Source: a virus. From it: a DNA stretch of 51,907 nucleotides. The notes under the pieces are model-generated. The model did no database searches. It was not told the origin of the DNA and saw only the letters and a program-made list of their open reading frames with translations. Location: positions 1 to 51,907 of the IMG/VR virus record IMGVR_UViG_3300036772_000282; one strand, given 5' to 3'. Below, one piece after another: positions 22,986-34,330 of the stretch. Numbering within the stretch: the stretch's first letter is position 1; the number at the start of each line of letters is the position of its first letter. The position numbers and the translations under genes were made by a program.

Positions 22986-24276
22986 CCAACCACCATCAAC
23001 TAATACCGCTTCTGAAGCCTTAGCGAAAGCTATGGCCGCCTCTTACGGCGCTTCTATCGTGCCGCCAGAAGCCCTGCCTTCTCCCGATGCCGCAAGACAA
23101 GCCAATGAACCCACTCCACAAGTTGTTGCACCCGAACCCACCCCGGTCACTCCAGCAGCCGCCCCCACCAAAACTCCCGCAGGAACTCCAACTGCCACTC
23201 CCGAGCCAACCCCAGCAGCCACTCCCGAGCCAACCCCAGCAGCCCCTCCCGAGCCAACCCCGGCAGCCACTCCCGAGCCAACCCCAGCGGCCGCCACAGG
23301 AGCTACCGCCGCGGCCCCCGCCGAACCAAAACTAACCGACGATCAATTGGACGCGGCACAGAAGAAAATGACTGTTGCTGCGGGCACGGCATTCAAGGCC
23401 GTCAGGACCGAGAACAAACAGCTAGAGGCTCAAATTTCGGATCTTCAGGCAAAACTGGATGCAGCCAGTAAAACTCCCCCAGTAACGAATGAGGAATTCG
23501 AAGCCATACGAAAAGAGAATGCTGCGTATAAAGAACGACTTGCCGCAGTGGATTATCAGAATAGCGACGAGTATCAGACTAAAATTTCCAAACCCCTTGA
23601 GGTTGTTGACGCCACTCTTAAAGCTCTCGCCACAAAATACAGTGTTGATGCCGCCGCCCTTCGGGCCGCTCTCGCTGAGCCGGATGTCGCGAAACGCAGC
23701 GATCAGCTATCCGAATTATCCGCCAGCTTTAATCGTTTAGATATGCAGCGGTTTGATTCTTCAGTCGTCGATCATGATAGATTGAACGCGGAGAAACGAC
23801 AAGTGCTACAGAATGCTTTTCAAAAACAAGAAGAAGAGAGGCGACAAATTGAAACAGCTCGTGTGCAAACAGCCCGCAATCTTCAAGAATCTTGGAAAGC
23901 AAGTCTCACGAATAGTCTGAATAAACTTACTGCTGAGTCCCCCATCTTCGCCAAGACCGAAGATGAGGCGTGGGATAAAGCCATGAGTGACGCCGTTGCT
24001 CGTGTTCAAGCCGTCGATCTCGGGCGCATTCCTACAGACGAGTTGGCCAGAGCCCTCTACCGATCAGAGGCTCTTGGAATGGCCTTAAATTTAGTCACGG
24101 ATTTGGTTAAAAAGAATTCCGAGCAGGATGCGGTCATCACCAAACTTCGCGGGGCAACCCCCAAAGCTGGTGGTGGCACTGTCCCAACAGCCCCAGTCAG
24201 TCCTCCAGGACCAACCGGTGGAGCAAGCTTCATACAAGTCGCCCGAGAAAAATTGGGCGGGATTTTACCCCCTTGA
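22978..24276 (+). CDS. Scaffold-like protein with Pro/Thr-rich repeat
   Basis: A 432-aa protein immediately before the major capsid gene, the usual scaffold position. Residues 40-115 contain TPEPTPAA/PPEPTPAA repeats (about four close copies) forming an extended linker. The rest is highly charged coiled coil (NKQLEAQISDLQAKLDAAS, RQVLQNAFQKQEEERRQ), the typical scaffold or capsid-assembly design. A Gly-Pro-rich tail (GGGTVPTAPVSPPGPTGG) precedes a C-terminal helix that may bind the capsid. The stop TGA falls in a TTGACA hexamer. Confidence 0.7.
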   Translation: MPDQPPSTNTASEALAKAMAASYGASIVPPEALPSPDAARQANEPTPQVVAPEPTPVTPAAAPTKTPAGTPTATPEPTPAATPEPTPAAPPEPTPAATPEPTPAAATGATAAAPAEPKLTDDQLDAAQKKMTVAAGTAFKAVRTENKQLEAQISDLQAKLDAASKTPPVTNEEFEAIRKENAAYKERLAAVDYQNSDEYQTKISKPLEVVDATLKALATKYSVDAAALRAALAEPDVAKRSDQLSELSASFNRLDMQRFDSSVVDHDRLNAEKRQVLQNAFQKQEEERRQIETARVQTARNLQESWKASLTNSLNKLTAESPIFAKTEDEAWDKAMSDAVARVQAVDLGRIPTDELARALYRSEALGMALNLVTDLVKKNSEQDAVITKLRGATPKAGGGTVPTAPVSPPGPTGGASFIQVAREKLGGILPP

Positions 24277-24301
24277 CAAATAATTTAGCGTAGTGTAGTA
24301 A
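24273..24301 (+). promoter_or_regulatory. Possible promoter for the capsid gene
   Basis: TTGACA at 24273-24278 overlaps the scaffold stop codon; with 17-nt spacing TAGTAA lies at 24296-24301. The -35 is perfect but the -10 matches only 3/6, so this is weak on its own. It sits right where a strong capsid-specific transcript would need to begin. Confidence 0.3.
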
Positions 24302-24330
24302 ATCATTACGCACGAATGGAATAAGGCGTT

Positions 24331-24442
24331 CGGCAGAAAAGCCGGTTAAAAATCTTAAATTTGCTGCGGAGCACTTCCCCGCTCCGAGGTTCAGCGTAGG
24401 GAATTAAAGCGGAAGCCGCTTGCCTATGCATTTCGGAACCTC
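24331..24442 (+). ncRNA. Structured RNA leader of the major capsid gene
   Basis: Three nested perfect or near-perfect stems and two upstream hairpins. P1: GAGGTTC (24386-24392) with GAACCTC (24436-24442), 7 bp. P2: GCGTAGG (24394-24400) with CCTATGC (24423-24429), 7 bp with one G-U. P3: AAGCGG (24407-24412) with CCGCTT (24416-24421), 6 bp with AAG loop. Upstream, CGGAGC (24367-24372) pairs with GCTCCG (24381-24386) and CGGC/GCCG at 24331-24344. The 200-nt gap it occupies is the longest in the + strand arm. It ends 20 nt before the strong AAGGAG site (24463-24468). It could stabilise, process or regulate the capsid mRNA. Confidence 0.5.
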
Positions 24443-24477
24443 TTTCGCTAAAAATCAAGTTTAAGGAGTTTAATTTC

Positions 24478-25701
24478 ATGGCTTGTACAGCTTTAGAAAA
24501 TTTGTTCTTGGATCACGCTATGCTGATCAGGAACGATGTGGCAGTTTCGATTCAAGATTCGGACTTCTACATCAAAACATTACCAAAGGAGCCATGGTTG
24601 GACGGACAAGGCTACCAATACAGTTATCCGGTCTATCAGCGTTCGCTGATTACCAAGGCTGTTACGGATTCCGATTTCTTCCAATCATTCGCATCTTTGA
24701 GTGCAACTGGTGCAACAGGTAATAACCTGCTTGGCACCGGCGCTTGCTCCGTTACTGGGTATAACATTGATTCGTTCGCAGTGGACGTTTTGACAGTGTC
24801 TTTGAAAAAGGCCGCGGTTAATTCGCCCGACATCTGTTTGGACGACTTCAAGTTCCAGTGGCAGGTGCTCGATCAAATCAAAAACGTAACCCGCGTCCTT
24901 GCTGAAAACAGCAAGTGGGTTTGGTCACAGACTTATCAGACGGAATTCGGTACCAACGCAGCCAACAAAGTTACTGCGCTTGCGACCCCGAACATTGCGA
25001 CCTCGTTTGATGCGACAAATCCTCCGACGTCACCTTTGACGTTTGGATTGCTTGAGGAAGTTCATCAAGAACTCGGATATAATGGTGGAAGTTTAAAACC
25101 GACAGCGCGTGTCGAAGACGGAACCCCCGTCTACACGGCGGTTGGCAACAACTACACCTTTAACCTGCTCAAAAAGCAGACTGATAATAACCGTAACGAT
25201 TTCCGGTACTTCTCGTTCAACGAACCTGATGTATTGGTTGGCGCTCCGGGCTTGGGTGGAAAAATCTATCATGGTTTTAAATTCCAAGCAGTTCAGTTCC
25301 CGCCTCGGTATACTATCGCTACTGGCGCATATGTTCGTCAGTATCCATATTCTTCGACCAACGCTACGCGTGGTCAGAAATGGCTCGTGGCAACCGCCTA
25401 TAAAACGGCGACCTACGAAGATACGCAGATCTATCACGAGGAAGTTCTTCGAGTCCTGATCCCGAAACCGCAAGGTAATATTGGCGGCATGACTTATCTG
25501 GCACAGTATAGTTGGGCCGGAGAGTTCGTGTGGCGCAATATTCCGAGCCGCGATTGTAACATTGACGGTAACATCGGCTTTTTCCGTGCGCTCTTTGCGT
25601 ATGGTATTAAGCAGGAACGTCCCGATCTGGGATATGTTATCCGATCACTACGTTGCGATCCGCAGCTTGGTTTGGTTGCAGGATGCCCCGTTGATTCATA
25701 A
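24478..25701 (+). CDS. Major capsid protein
   Basis: A 407-aa protein in the capsid slot after scaffold, preceded by the best ribosome site of the window (TTTAAGGAGTTT, 10 nt before ATG) and followed by an 11-bp hairpin, all signs of very high expression. Composition is typical of HK97-fold capsids: long beta-strands, few Cys, Tyr/Phe-rich (FRYFSFNEPDVLVGAPGLG), N-arm (LENLFLDHAMLIRNDVAV). The middle SLSATGATGNNLLGTGACSV and C-terminal RPDLGYVIRSLRCDP are unremarkable. The call is by position, size and expression signals rather than a specific motif. Confidence 0.8.
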   Translation: MACTALENLFLDHAMLIRNDVAVSIQDSDFYIKTLPKEPWLDGQGYQYSYPVYQRSLITKAVTDSDFFQSFASLSATGATGNNLLGTGACSVTGYNIDSFAVDVLTVSLKKAAVNSPDICLDDFKFQWQVLDQIKNVTRVLAENSKWVWSQTYQTEFGTNAANKVTALATPNIATSFDATNPPTSPLTFGLLEEVHQELGYNGGSLKPTARVEDGTPVYTAVGNNYTFNLLKKQTDNNRNDFRYFSFNEPDVLVGAPGLGGKIYHGFKFQAVQFPPRYTIATGAYVRQYPYSSTNATRGQKWLVATAYKTATYEDTQIYHEEVLRVLIPKPQGNIGGMTYLAQYSWAGEFVWRNIPSRDCNIDGNIGFFRALFAYGIKQERPDLGYVIRSLRCDPQLGLVAGCPVDS

Positions 25702-25717
25702 CAATTAACCGGATGAT

Positions 25718-25745
25718 GGTGGTAGCTCTTGACCGAGCTACCACC
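25718..25745 (+). terminator. 11-bp hairpin after the capsid gene
   Basis: GGTGGTAGCTC (25718-25728), loop TTGACC, GAGCTACCACC (25735-25745): a perfect 11-bp stem 16 nt after the capsid stop. There is no U-tract after it (TAGTCCTAG), so it is better read as a partial terminator or an mRNA 3'-end stabiliser than as a strong intrinsic terminator. Confidence 0.5.
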
Positions 25746-25762
25746 TAGTCCTAGAATGACTT

Positions 25763-26029
25763 ATGATAGGAGTACCAACCGGAGTTCCAGATAGATCGCA
25801 AGTCCAGACCGATCATACCAAAGCCAAACCCATTTCTATTAGAGGAAATGGGGACGGTGAGGGGGATCCTCTGGAGTCGATGAAACAGTTTATGATGCCC
25901 CCTGACGGCGGAAAGGCCGAATATGTGGGGTGGGGAGAACCCGTTAACCAAAACCCCTTTTTCTCTACGGGCGAGCCTAACCTTGCCGAGTTTGGAGCGA
26001 TTGGGGGTCAACCGAAAGGTAAAAAATAA
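25763..26029 (+). CDS. Hypothetical virion-region protein, 88 aa
   Basis: An 88-aa Gly/Pro/Asp-rich, probably flexible protein (MIGVPTGVPDRSQVQTDHTK..., GGKAEYVGWGEPVNQNPFF). The first gene after the capsid hairpin and directly followed by another small gene (1-nt gap). It may be a head decoration or completion protein; nothing specific supports this. Confidence 0.5.
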   Translation: MIGVPTGVPDRSQVQTDHTKAKPISIRGNGDGEGDPLESMKQFMMPPDGGKAEYVGWGEPVNQNPFFSTGEPNLAEFGAIGGQPKGKK

Positions 26030-26030
26030 T

Positions 26031-26222
26031 ATGAGTAAAGATCTAAGAAAATCACCGATCATGCCGGAAGGCTATGATATGGATACAGGCGCTTCTTGCG
26101 GCGATGGTGCAGACCACGCCACGAAAAACACCTTCAAACCTATGGCTCCTGCAATGAGTGAGCAGGAGGCTGGTGCCATTTCTATTCCTAGTTTCGAACC
26201 GACCGAATTCACGGGCAACTAA
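26031..26222 (+). CDS. Hypothetical protein, 63 aa
   Basis: Starts MSKDLRKSPIMPEGYDMDTG, with an ATG 1 nt after the previous stop; the frame is open further 5' but that part overlaps the previous gene. It is polar and Met-rich with no recognisable motif. The next gene begins with GTG 1 nt after its stop. Confidence 0.5.
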   Translation: MSKDLRKSPIMPEGYDMDTGASCGDGADHATKNTFKPMAPAMSEQEAGAISIPSFEPTEFTGN

Positions 26223-26223
26223 A

Positions 26224-26658
26224 GTGGCCAAAAAGGTCGAAGATACTATTGCGGCCACTTCAGGATTTCCTGGGGTTGGCGGTCTTGGTAAGCCCGAGGA
26301 CCCTGATGATCAGGGACCTCCGGCTGCCGAGGATAAAGGAGCCGGTGAATCGGAAGAGAGCACGATAAGTTTTCCAATTCCGAGCGGCTTCGAACCCCCT
26401 GCTGGTGTTAAACAGGGAGACGAATTTACTGCCCTTGCTTCTTTAAGGATGGGCGAAGAGGGCGATATACATCTCACCAAGATTGATGGTATCCCTGTAA
26501 CGGGAGAGTCTGAGGATGAAGACGAAGAAACCTCAGATCAAAAAGGTGAGCAAAATAAACCCGGAGCCACTGGAGCAGAAGGTGCAATTCCTTCCAGCGG
26601 TAACACCGCCATTGCTTCTGTAAGAGGGGCTTTAGGCGAAATGGGCATGCCCGCATAA
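26224..26658 (+). CDS. Acidic low-complexity virion-region protein, 144 aa
   Basis: The GTG at 26224 is chosen (VAKKVEDTIAATSGFPGVGG) because it lies 1 nt after the preceding stop; an upstream in-frame ATG at 26158 would overlap that gene. It is rich in Glu/Asp/Gly/Ser (GESEDEDEETSDQKGEQNK) with a possible small beta core (DEFTALASLRMGEEGDIHLT). Such acidic, disordered proteins are common near phage head genes. Function unknown. Confidence 0.5.
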   Translation: MAKKVEDTIAATSGFPGVGGLGKPEDPDDQGPPAAEDKGAGESEESTISFPIPSGFEPPAGVKQGDEFTALASLRMGEEGDIHLTKIDGIPVTGESEDEDEETSDQKGEQNKPGATGAEGAIPSSGNTAIASVRGALGEMGMPA

Positions 26659-26683
26659 CTAATTTAGATAAGGTCGAACTGAA

Positions 26684-27001
26684 ATGATCCCTCTATTAAA
26701 GGCCGCTGCTGTCGCGGGGGTCGCGGGAGTAACCTCCATATTAGCCATGTGTGTTACTACACCAGTTAAACTTCCTCATTTCCACGCCCACTCTCATATA
26801 CAAAAAAAACACCACAAAATTGTAGAAGAGTTTTATACTCCCACTGCTACGCCCGCACCTTCGTTTACGCCGCCTCCAACGATGGCCACGATAGCCATTC
26901 CAGAATCTGATCCACTCCCTAGGATAGCTACTTCACCTCACTACAGAACCGTAATCCATAAACATCCCCCATGGTCCTCCAACTATAAGCCCGACCAATG
27001 A
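26684..27001 (+). CDS. Secreted or membrane-anchored His/Pro-rich protein, 105 aa
   Basis: Hydrophobic N-terminus (AAAVAGVAGVTSILAMCV) ending in Cys, but AMC is not a good lipobox, so a signal anchor is more likely. The rest is His-rich (HFHAHSHIQKKHHK) then Pro/Thr-rich (FYTPTATPAPSFTPPPTMAT), giving a stiff stalk. The stop overlaps the next gene by 4 nt. Together with the membrane proteins downstream it may form a host-envelope or virion-membrane component. Confidence 0.55.
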   Translation: MIPLLKAAAVAGVAGVTSILAMCVTTPVKLPHFHAHSHIQKKHHKIVEEFYTPTATPAPSFTPPPTMATIAIPESDPLPRIATSPHYRTVIHKHPPWSSNYKPDQ

Positions 27002-27522
27002 AGAATTGGCTGCTGGATATCACATTCAGACCGTTCCTTATAGCGAAAACTGGGCTAGGGAAATTCATAGTATTGGCTGGGTGCCTTTTACATCTTGGTT
27101 GGGCGGGGTTGCTTATACTGGATGAAAGGGCTGCTGGAGCTACCCCGCTTAGCGCAATTTATTTAGTGTGCGGTAGCAGCATTCCTATAACTGTTTTTAG
27201 CTTACTAGCAGTAAGTGCCCTCTCCATTCGATATCTTGTAATGAAAGCCCATAACTGTATCAAACCTTGGCGATACGCCCTTCTTATGCTGCCGCAATTA
27301 TGGATGCTTTCGCTTTCATTACTCGCCGGTATTTACGCAACTTGGAAAGGCTATTATATTGACACGGTGGCCCAACCAGGATTGTTCACCATTGTATATC
27401 GACCCCGAGCATTCATTTTCTCTGATCAATTGCCTGTAATGGTGCTCGCTTTGTTATATATTACCGCCGCGGTTTTCGCATGTGTCTACCGAGTACCCAC
27501 CAATGGCCGCCCCTCTTGCTGA
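26998..27522 (+). CDS. Polytopic membrane protein, 174 aa
   Basis: Four predicted helices: FIVLAGCLLHLGWAGLLIL, IYLVCGSSIPITVFSLLAVSA, ALLMLPQLWMLSLSLLAGIY and LPVMVLALLYITAAVFACVY. Loops are short and basic. A membrane protein in the tail/assembly region, with no fold recognised; a membrane-channel or superinfection-related role is possible. The last 20 codons overlap the next reading frame. Confidence 0.6.
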   Translation: MKNWLLDITFRPFLIAKTGLGKFIVLAGCLLHLGWAGLLILDERAAGATPLSAIYLVCGSSIPITVFSLLAVSALSIRYLVMKAHNCIKPWRYALLMLPQLWMLSLSLLAGIYATWKGYYIDTVAQPGLFTIVYRPRAFIFSDQLPVMVLALLYITAAVFACVYRVPTNGRPSC

Positions 27523-27808
27523 TCTTAATCCTTATTCTGTAATATCCATAGCGTCGATTGCAATTGCGCTTTTGACGTTTGTGTCTTCTTTGATATTTAA
27601 CAGGAGAGATGAGGGGCACAGCTATCTTGAGCGATCTGAAGAACGTACTAGAGACCTACAACGGCAGATTGAAAAATTAGAAAAAGATCTACTCTACTGT
27701 CGCAATCGTGTAGATGATTTGCTCAAAGAAAACTTGATTCTTCTTCGTAAGATGGCCAATCTGAATGGAGAAGATAAGTTGCCTAAGGGCGAATCAGATA
27801 TACACTAA
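27503..27808 (+). CDS. Single-pass coiled-coil membrane protein, ~101 aa
   Basis: The frame opens with GTG at 27482, but the ATG at 27503 (MAAPLADLNPYSVISIASIA) is equally likely. One transmembrane helix (SIASIAIALLTFVSSLIF) is followed by a cytoplasm/periplasm-facing coiled coil (ERTRDLQRQIEKLEKDLLYC). This N-anchor plus coil shape recalls inner-membrane spanins and phage tail-tube regulators. The true lysis genes are 6 kb away, so another function is more likely. Confidence 0.55.
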   Translation: MAAPLADLNPYSVISIASIAIALLTFVSSLIFNRRDEGHSYLERSEERTRDLQRQIEKLEKDLLYCRNRVDDLLKENLILLRKMANLNGEDKLPKGESDIH

Positions 27809-27812
27809 CACC

Positions 27813-28164
27813 ATGGTCAAGCTATTCATTGTTCAGGGCGATACGGCTATACTTCAAATCAGTCTTACCAATGTCGATTGTACCCCGATTGACTTAACGA
27901 ATTATCAAATCACCTTTACGATTAAGCGCAGTCATTTTGATACTGACGGCGACGCCCTGTTCCAAGGCACCCTTGCTAACACGGACATTACAATCATTGG
28001 TCCGAATACCAACGGTGTTATACAGGTTGTAATACCGCACAGTAACACGGTTTTAATGCGACAGGGTAAGCCTTACTATTGGGATGTGCAGTTGGAAGAT
28101 GCCTCCAGCAAAATCTTTACTCCGAACTTTGGGTTAATTTACGCCGTTATGGAGGTAACCCAAG

Positions 28165-28172
<8 letters not shown>
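27813..28172 (+). CDS. BppU-like baseplate/tail N-terminal domain protein
   Basis: A 119-aa protein starting MVKLFIVQGDTAILQISLTN; earlier in-frame ATG (27765) overlaps the previous gene and is not used. The pattern GDTA.LQISL...C.PIDLTNYQITFTIK and a later PYYWDVQLED..G is that of the Ig-like N-terminal domain of phage baseplate upper proteins (BppU family), which anchors receptor-binding proteins. It is placed right before the tail fibre genes, in agreement. Confidence 0.65.
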
Positions 28173-31565
<3,393 letters not shown>

Positions 31566-31571
31566 TGAATT

Positions 31572-32126
31572 ATGGATGGAGCATTTTACAACGATTTACG
31601 TTCACCTTTTATGACTGCCGATGTAGGGGCGGTCACTCTTGCAAGCACGGATAAAGCCCTATATCCTGCAGCTAATTTTCCAGTTTTAGGGGGTAACTAT
31701 TGGTATCTCGGCAAGACTATAAAGATTTCTCTTTTTGGGCGCATGACCACCGGCGCTACTCCGGGGAACGGTACTTGGGATGTCTATTGGGGAACAGGAG
31801 CTGACGCGAATGGCACGGTTATTCAAGCTTCTGCTGCAGTCGCCTTAGTCGCTAACGGCTCTACGCTGCCTTGGTATGCTGAGTTTATTATTCGTTGTAC
31901 CGCAATAGGGTCTTCGGGGACGTTGTTTTGTACCGGCTATAGCTTGTTTAATGTGGGATTAATATTAAGCACCGCCGCTCCCGTACTTATCCCTGCTACC
32001 GCTCCAGCAACTTCGGGTACAATAGATTTAACGGCGGCTAATATCGTTTCAGTTCAGTATAAACGATCAGGTTCTACTGCGGAAACCATGCAAATTCATA
32101 ACATGCAGGTTATCGCGTTAAACTAA
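31572..32126 (+). CDS. Hypothetical minor structural protein, 184 aa
   Basis: A 184-aa beta-rich protein (DGAFYNDLRSPFMTADVGAV, GKTIKISLFGRMTTGATPGN, NGTWDVYWGTG), like phage minor tail or receptor-region proteins of jelly-roll type. No Cys-rich or collagen part. It lies between the collagen fibre and the tailspike, so it probably belongs to the tail adsorption apparatus. Confidence 0.6.
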   Translation: MDGAFYNDLRSPFMTADVGAVTLASTDKALYPAANFPVLGGNYWYLGKTIKISLFGRMTTGATPGNGTWDVYWGTGADANGTVIQASAAVALVANGSTLPWYAEFIIRCTAIGSSGTLFCTGYSLFNVGLILSTAAPVLIPATAPATSGTIDLTAANIVSVQYKRSGSTAETMQIHNMQVIALN

Positions 32127-32127
32127 T

Positions 32128-33930
32128 GTGCCTCAGCCTCCTTTAAATCAAGAGCTACCGCTATTTCAGTTACGTACTGGGGGTAGGTTTTTTGCAAGAG
32201 AACCACATGGTATTGCCCCCCAAGCATTTTCACAATCGACTCCGGGCGTTGCTAAGTTTACTGAATGGTATTGCCAATCCGGCGGCAGTAATCTAAACGC
32301 AGGGTCAGATACAAATAATGCTGCCAAGTATACCTCTGTTACCGGAGCTTGGAGTACTGTTACACTACAATTTACGCCCGCCGATGGCAGTACTCCTAAG
32401 GGTAACGTCAATGTTAACGATATGGTGTCTCTTTACAATGACGCAGCCACTGTTGCAGCTTGCATAGCCAGAGTTACTGCTGTAGCGGACGGGGTCAACG
32501 GGGCCATAACTGTAACTACTTTGGCGGGAACTGCTCCAGTAACTGGTGCTGCCGTGAGTCTTAAATGTGGAGGAGCGTGGAAGGGGCCGAATGGGGCCGT
32601 AGGCTGGCCAATGACTATTGATTTTAGCAATGCCGCCGATTCTTTTGGTAACCCTCCGCGTATTAATTTTAAAAATGATGCAACTTATTCGATTTCAGCC
32701 CTAATAGGAAGTCCTAACGCGGTACAACTTTGGTATCAGGGGTATGCCTCAACACCGGGTGACGGAGGACAAGCCGTGCTTGATGCGGGAGGTGCCGATA
32801 TTTCTCTTGTTACCTTTGGTAATATTACAGTAGTGGTAGCTGATTTCATTTTTCAAAACAATGCTGCGGCGGGGTCTCATGCTATTCTGAATTCACAGGG
32901 CGGTGTATTTCTTCGGTGTGTATTTCATGATGGTGGGCAGAGTGTGTCCGTACTTGGTGGTACAACGGCAGCCACATATTTTTTTGCATGCGAGTTTTAT
33001 AAACTTGGATTGGCCAATCCTAGTAATGTTGGGCTTGCCATTAATGGGGCTGGAGGAGGGGCCGTGTGTTATAATTGTTATTTCCATGATTTCACAGTCC
33101 TCCCGCCTGTGAATACAACCGGAGTAATAAGAGATGCTGGAATTAACCCTGTCATCAATTGTGTTTTCGATAACATAGCTGGGGATGCGATTTTTATTAC
33201 GGATTCCGCTAACGGAAGTCAGAGGTATCATATTGGTAACAGCTTTTCTAATATTGGGGGCTACTGTTACAATAATGCTGGGGCAGCATCGAACCGCCGT
33301 CTTTTTCTGTTTAATAACTTATACGCGAATGTGGGAGGATTTTTGAGAAACCCGCCTTTGGGAACAAGCCCAAATATGCAGGGCTATATTTTCAATACTG
33401 CAGGTTTTGGTGTAAAAGGACAAAGAATCTTGAATCAAAAAGGTATGATTGAAGTCGGGAGTATTGTCACCGCTGGGAACCCCTTTAACGCCCCCAATAC
33501 TGGTGATTTTTCCTTGATCGCGCCCGAAGCAATGGGTGCTGGTTGGGCTCCTTTTATGGAAACAGCTTCCGGCAAAAGCGGAACAGTCAGTTTCCCTGAC
33601 ATAGGTGCCACCCAAGTTTCACCGTTAATTACTCAATGGAGAGGCGGGGATTTTGTTTTAGCGGAAGCCTATATTGGGCATTCTTACGACGTGAGCTGGG
33701 GCTTCACTGCCCCGACCACATTATCCCTCTTATCGGGATCTTTGCCTCCTGGACTATTTTTAATTCAAACGGGCCCCGCAACCGCTGGAATTACTGGTGT
33801 TCCGACTACTTTAGGTGTGTATAATTTTACGCTTCGGGCTACGACGGGAGTAGCTTTTGGGGACAGTACGTTTCACATCACCGTCCTTTCTGATCCCGAT
33901 GAAGGGGTGGGCGGTGCTGGCGGAGGATAA
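32128..33930 (+). CDS. Beta-helix tailspike with C-terminal Ig-like domain, 600 aa
   Basis: GTG start at 32128. Residues about 40-500 have the Asn/Gly/Cys-rich short-strand pattern of a right-handed beta-helix (DFIFQNNAAAGSHAILNSQG, FLRCVFHDGG, AVCYNCYFHDF, PVINCVFDNIAGDAIFIT), as in pectate lyase-like tailspikes that cleave or bind surface polysaccharides. Residues about 510-590 are a He_PIG/putative Ig domain (SLLSGSLPPGLFLIQTGPAT, GVPTTLGVYNFTLRAT). The catalytic residues of a polysaccharide lyase cannot be picked out. A Gly-rich tail ends it. Confidence 0.75.
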   Translation: MPQPPLNQELPLFQLRTGGRFFAREPHGIAPQAFSQSTPGVAKFTEWYCQSGGSNLNAGSDTNNAAKYTSVTGAWSTVTLQFTPADGSTPKGNVNVNDMVSLYNDAATVAACIARVTAVADGVNGAITVTTLAGTAPVTGAAVSLKCGGAWKGPNGAVGWPMTIDFSNAADSFGNPPRINFKNDATYSISALIGSPNAVQLWYQGYASTPGDGGQAVLDAGGADISLVTFGNITVVVADFIFQNNAAAGSHAILNSQGGVFLRCVFHDGGQSVSVLGGTTAATYFFACEFYKLGLANPSNVGLAINGAGGGAVCYNCYFHDFTVLPPVNTTGVIRDAGINPVINCVFDNIAGDAIFITDSANGSQRYHIGNSFSNIGGYCYNNAGAASNRRLFLFNNLYANVGGFLRNPPLGTSPNMQGYIFNTAGFGVKGQRILNQKGMIEVGSIVTAGNPFNAPNTGDFSLIAPEAMGAGWAPFMETASGKSGTVSFPDIGATQVSPLITQWRGGDFVLAEAYIGHSYDVSWGFTAPTTLSLLSGSLPPGLFLIQTGPATAGITGVPTTLGVYNFTLRATTGVAFGDSTFHITVLSDPDEGVGGAGGG

Positions 33931-33931
33931 A

Positions 33932-34090
33932 ATGACCAAGTTTTTATTCGGGATTTTGTTGGGGGTTTTTCTTGCAGCCCTGCTTCACTACGCCACGATT
34001 CCCTGTCACCGTGCTCTATGGGAACGGGAAGCATGGGACCACTACGCTGGGTATTATGATGGCCGTTGCGTTTTCCACTGGTGGCATTGA
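33932..34090 (+). CDS. Small membrane-anchored protein, 52 aa
   Basis: Starts MTKFLFGILLGVFLAALLHY with GGAGGA 5 nt upstream; an upstream in-frame ATG overlaps the tailspike and is not used. One N-terminal helix, then a His/Trp/Arg-rich tail (REAWDHYAGYYDGRCVFHWW). It opens the lysis cassette region and could be an accessory lysis regulator, but no family is recognised. The stop lies in a TTGACA hexamer. Confidence 0.5.
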   Translation: MTKFLFGILLGVFLAALLHYATIPCHRALWEREAWDHYAGYYDGRCVFHWWH

Positions 34091-34123
34091 CAAAAGCCGA
34101 GCTTCGCGGACAATAAGGAAACC

Positions 34124-34330
34124 ATGAAAAGCATAATCCTGCTGGTGTTGCTGCTCTCCGCCTGCGCCCAGCATCCCAAACAACCCGTAGGGCATACCGC
34201 CGTTCCTGTTCTGGATTCCTTGGGCAGGCAAATCAAAGATTCACAGGGGCATATTCTCAGCGCCGAGGAGCTTAACAAGCTCATCGAACAAACCATAAAC
34301 CAATTGCCCTCAACATCTTACGCCAAATGA
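34124..34330 (+). CDS. Small lipoprotein, spanin-like candidate
   Basis: A 68-aa lipoprotein with a good signal and lipobox (LLVLLLSAC, Cys14). The mature part is polar with a C-terminal helix (SAEELNKLIEQTINQL). Small outer-membrane lipoproteins beside holin and endolysin genes are usually outer spanins. It overlaps the next gene by 4 nt, a spanin-like arrangement. Spanin function is inferred from context and architecture. Confidence 0.62.
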   Translation: MKSIILLVLLLSACAQHPKQPVGHTAVPVLDSLGRQIKDSQGHILSAEELNKLIEQTINQLPSTSYAK

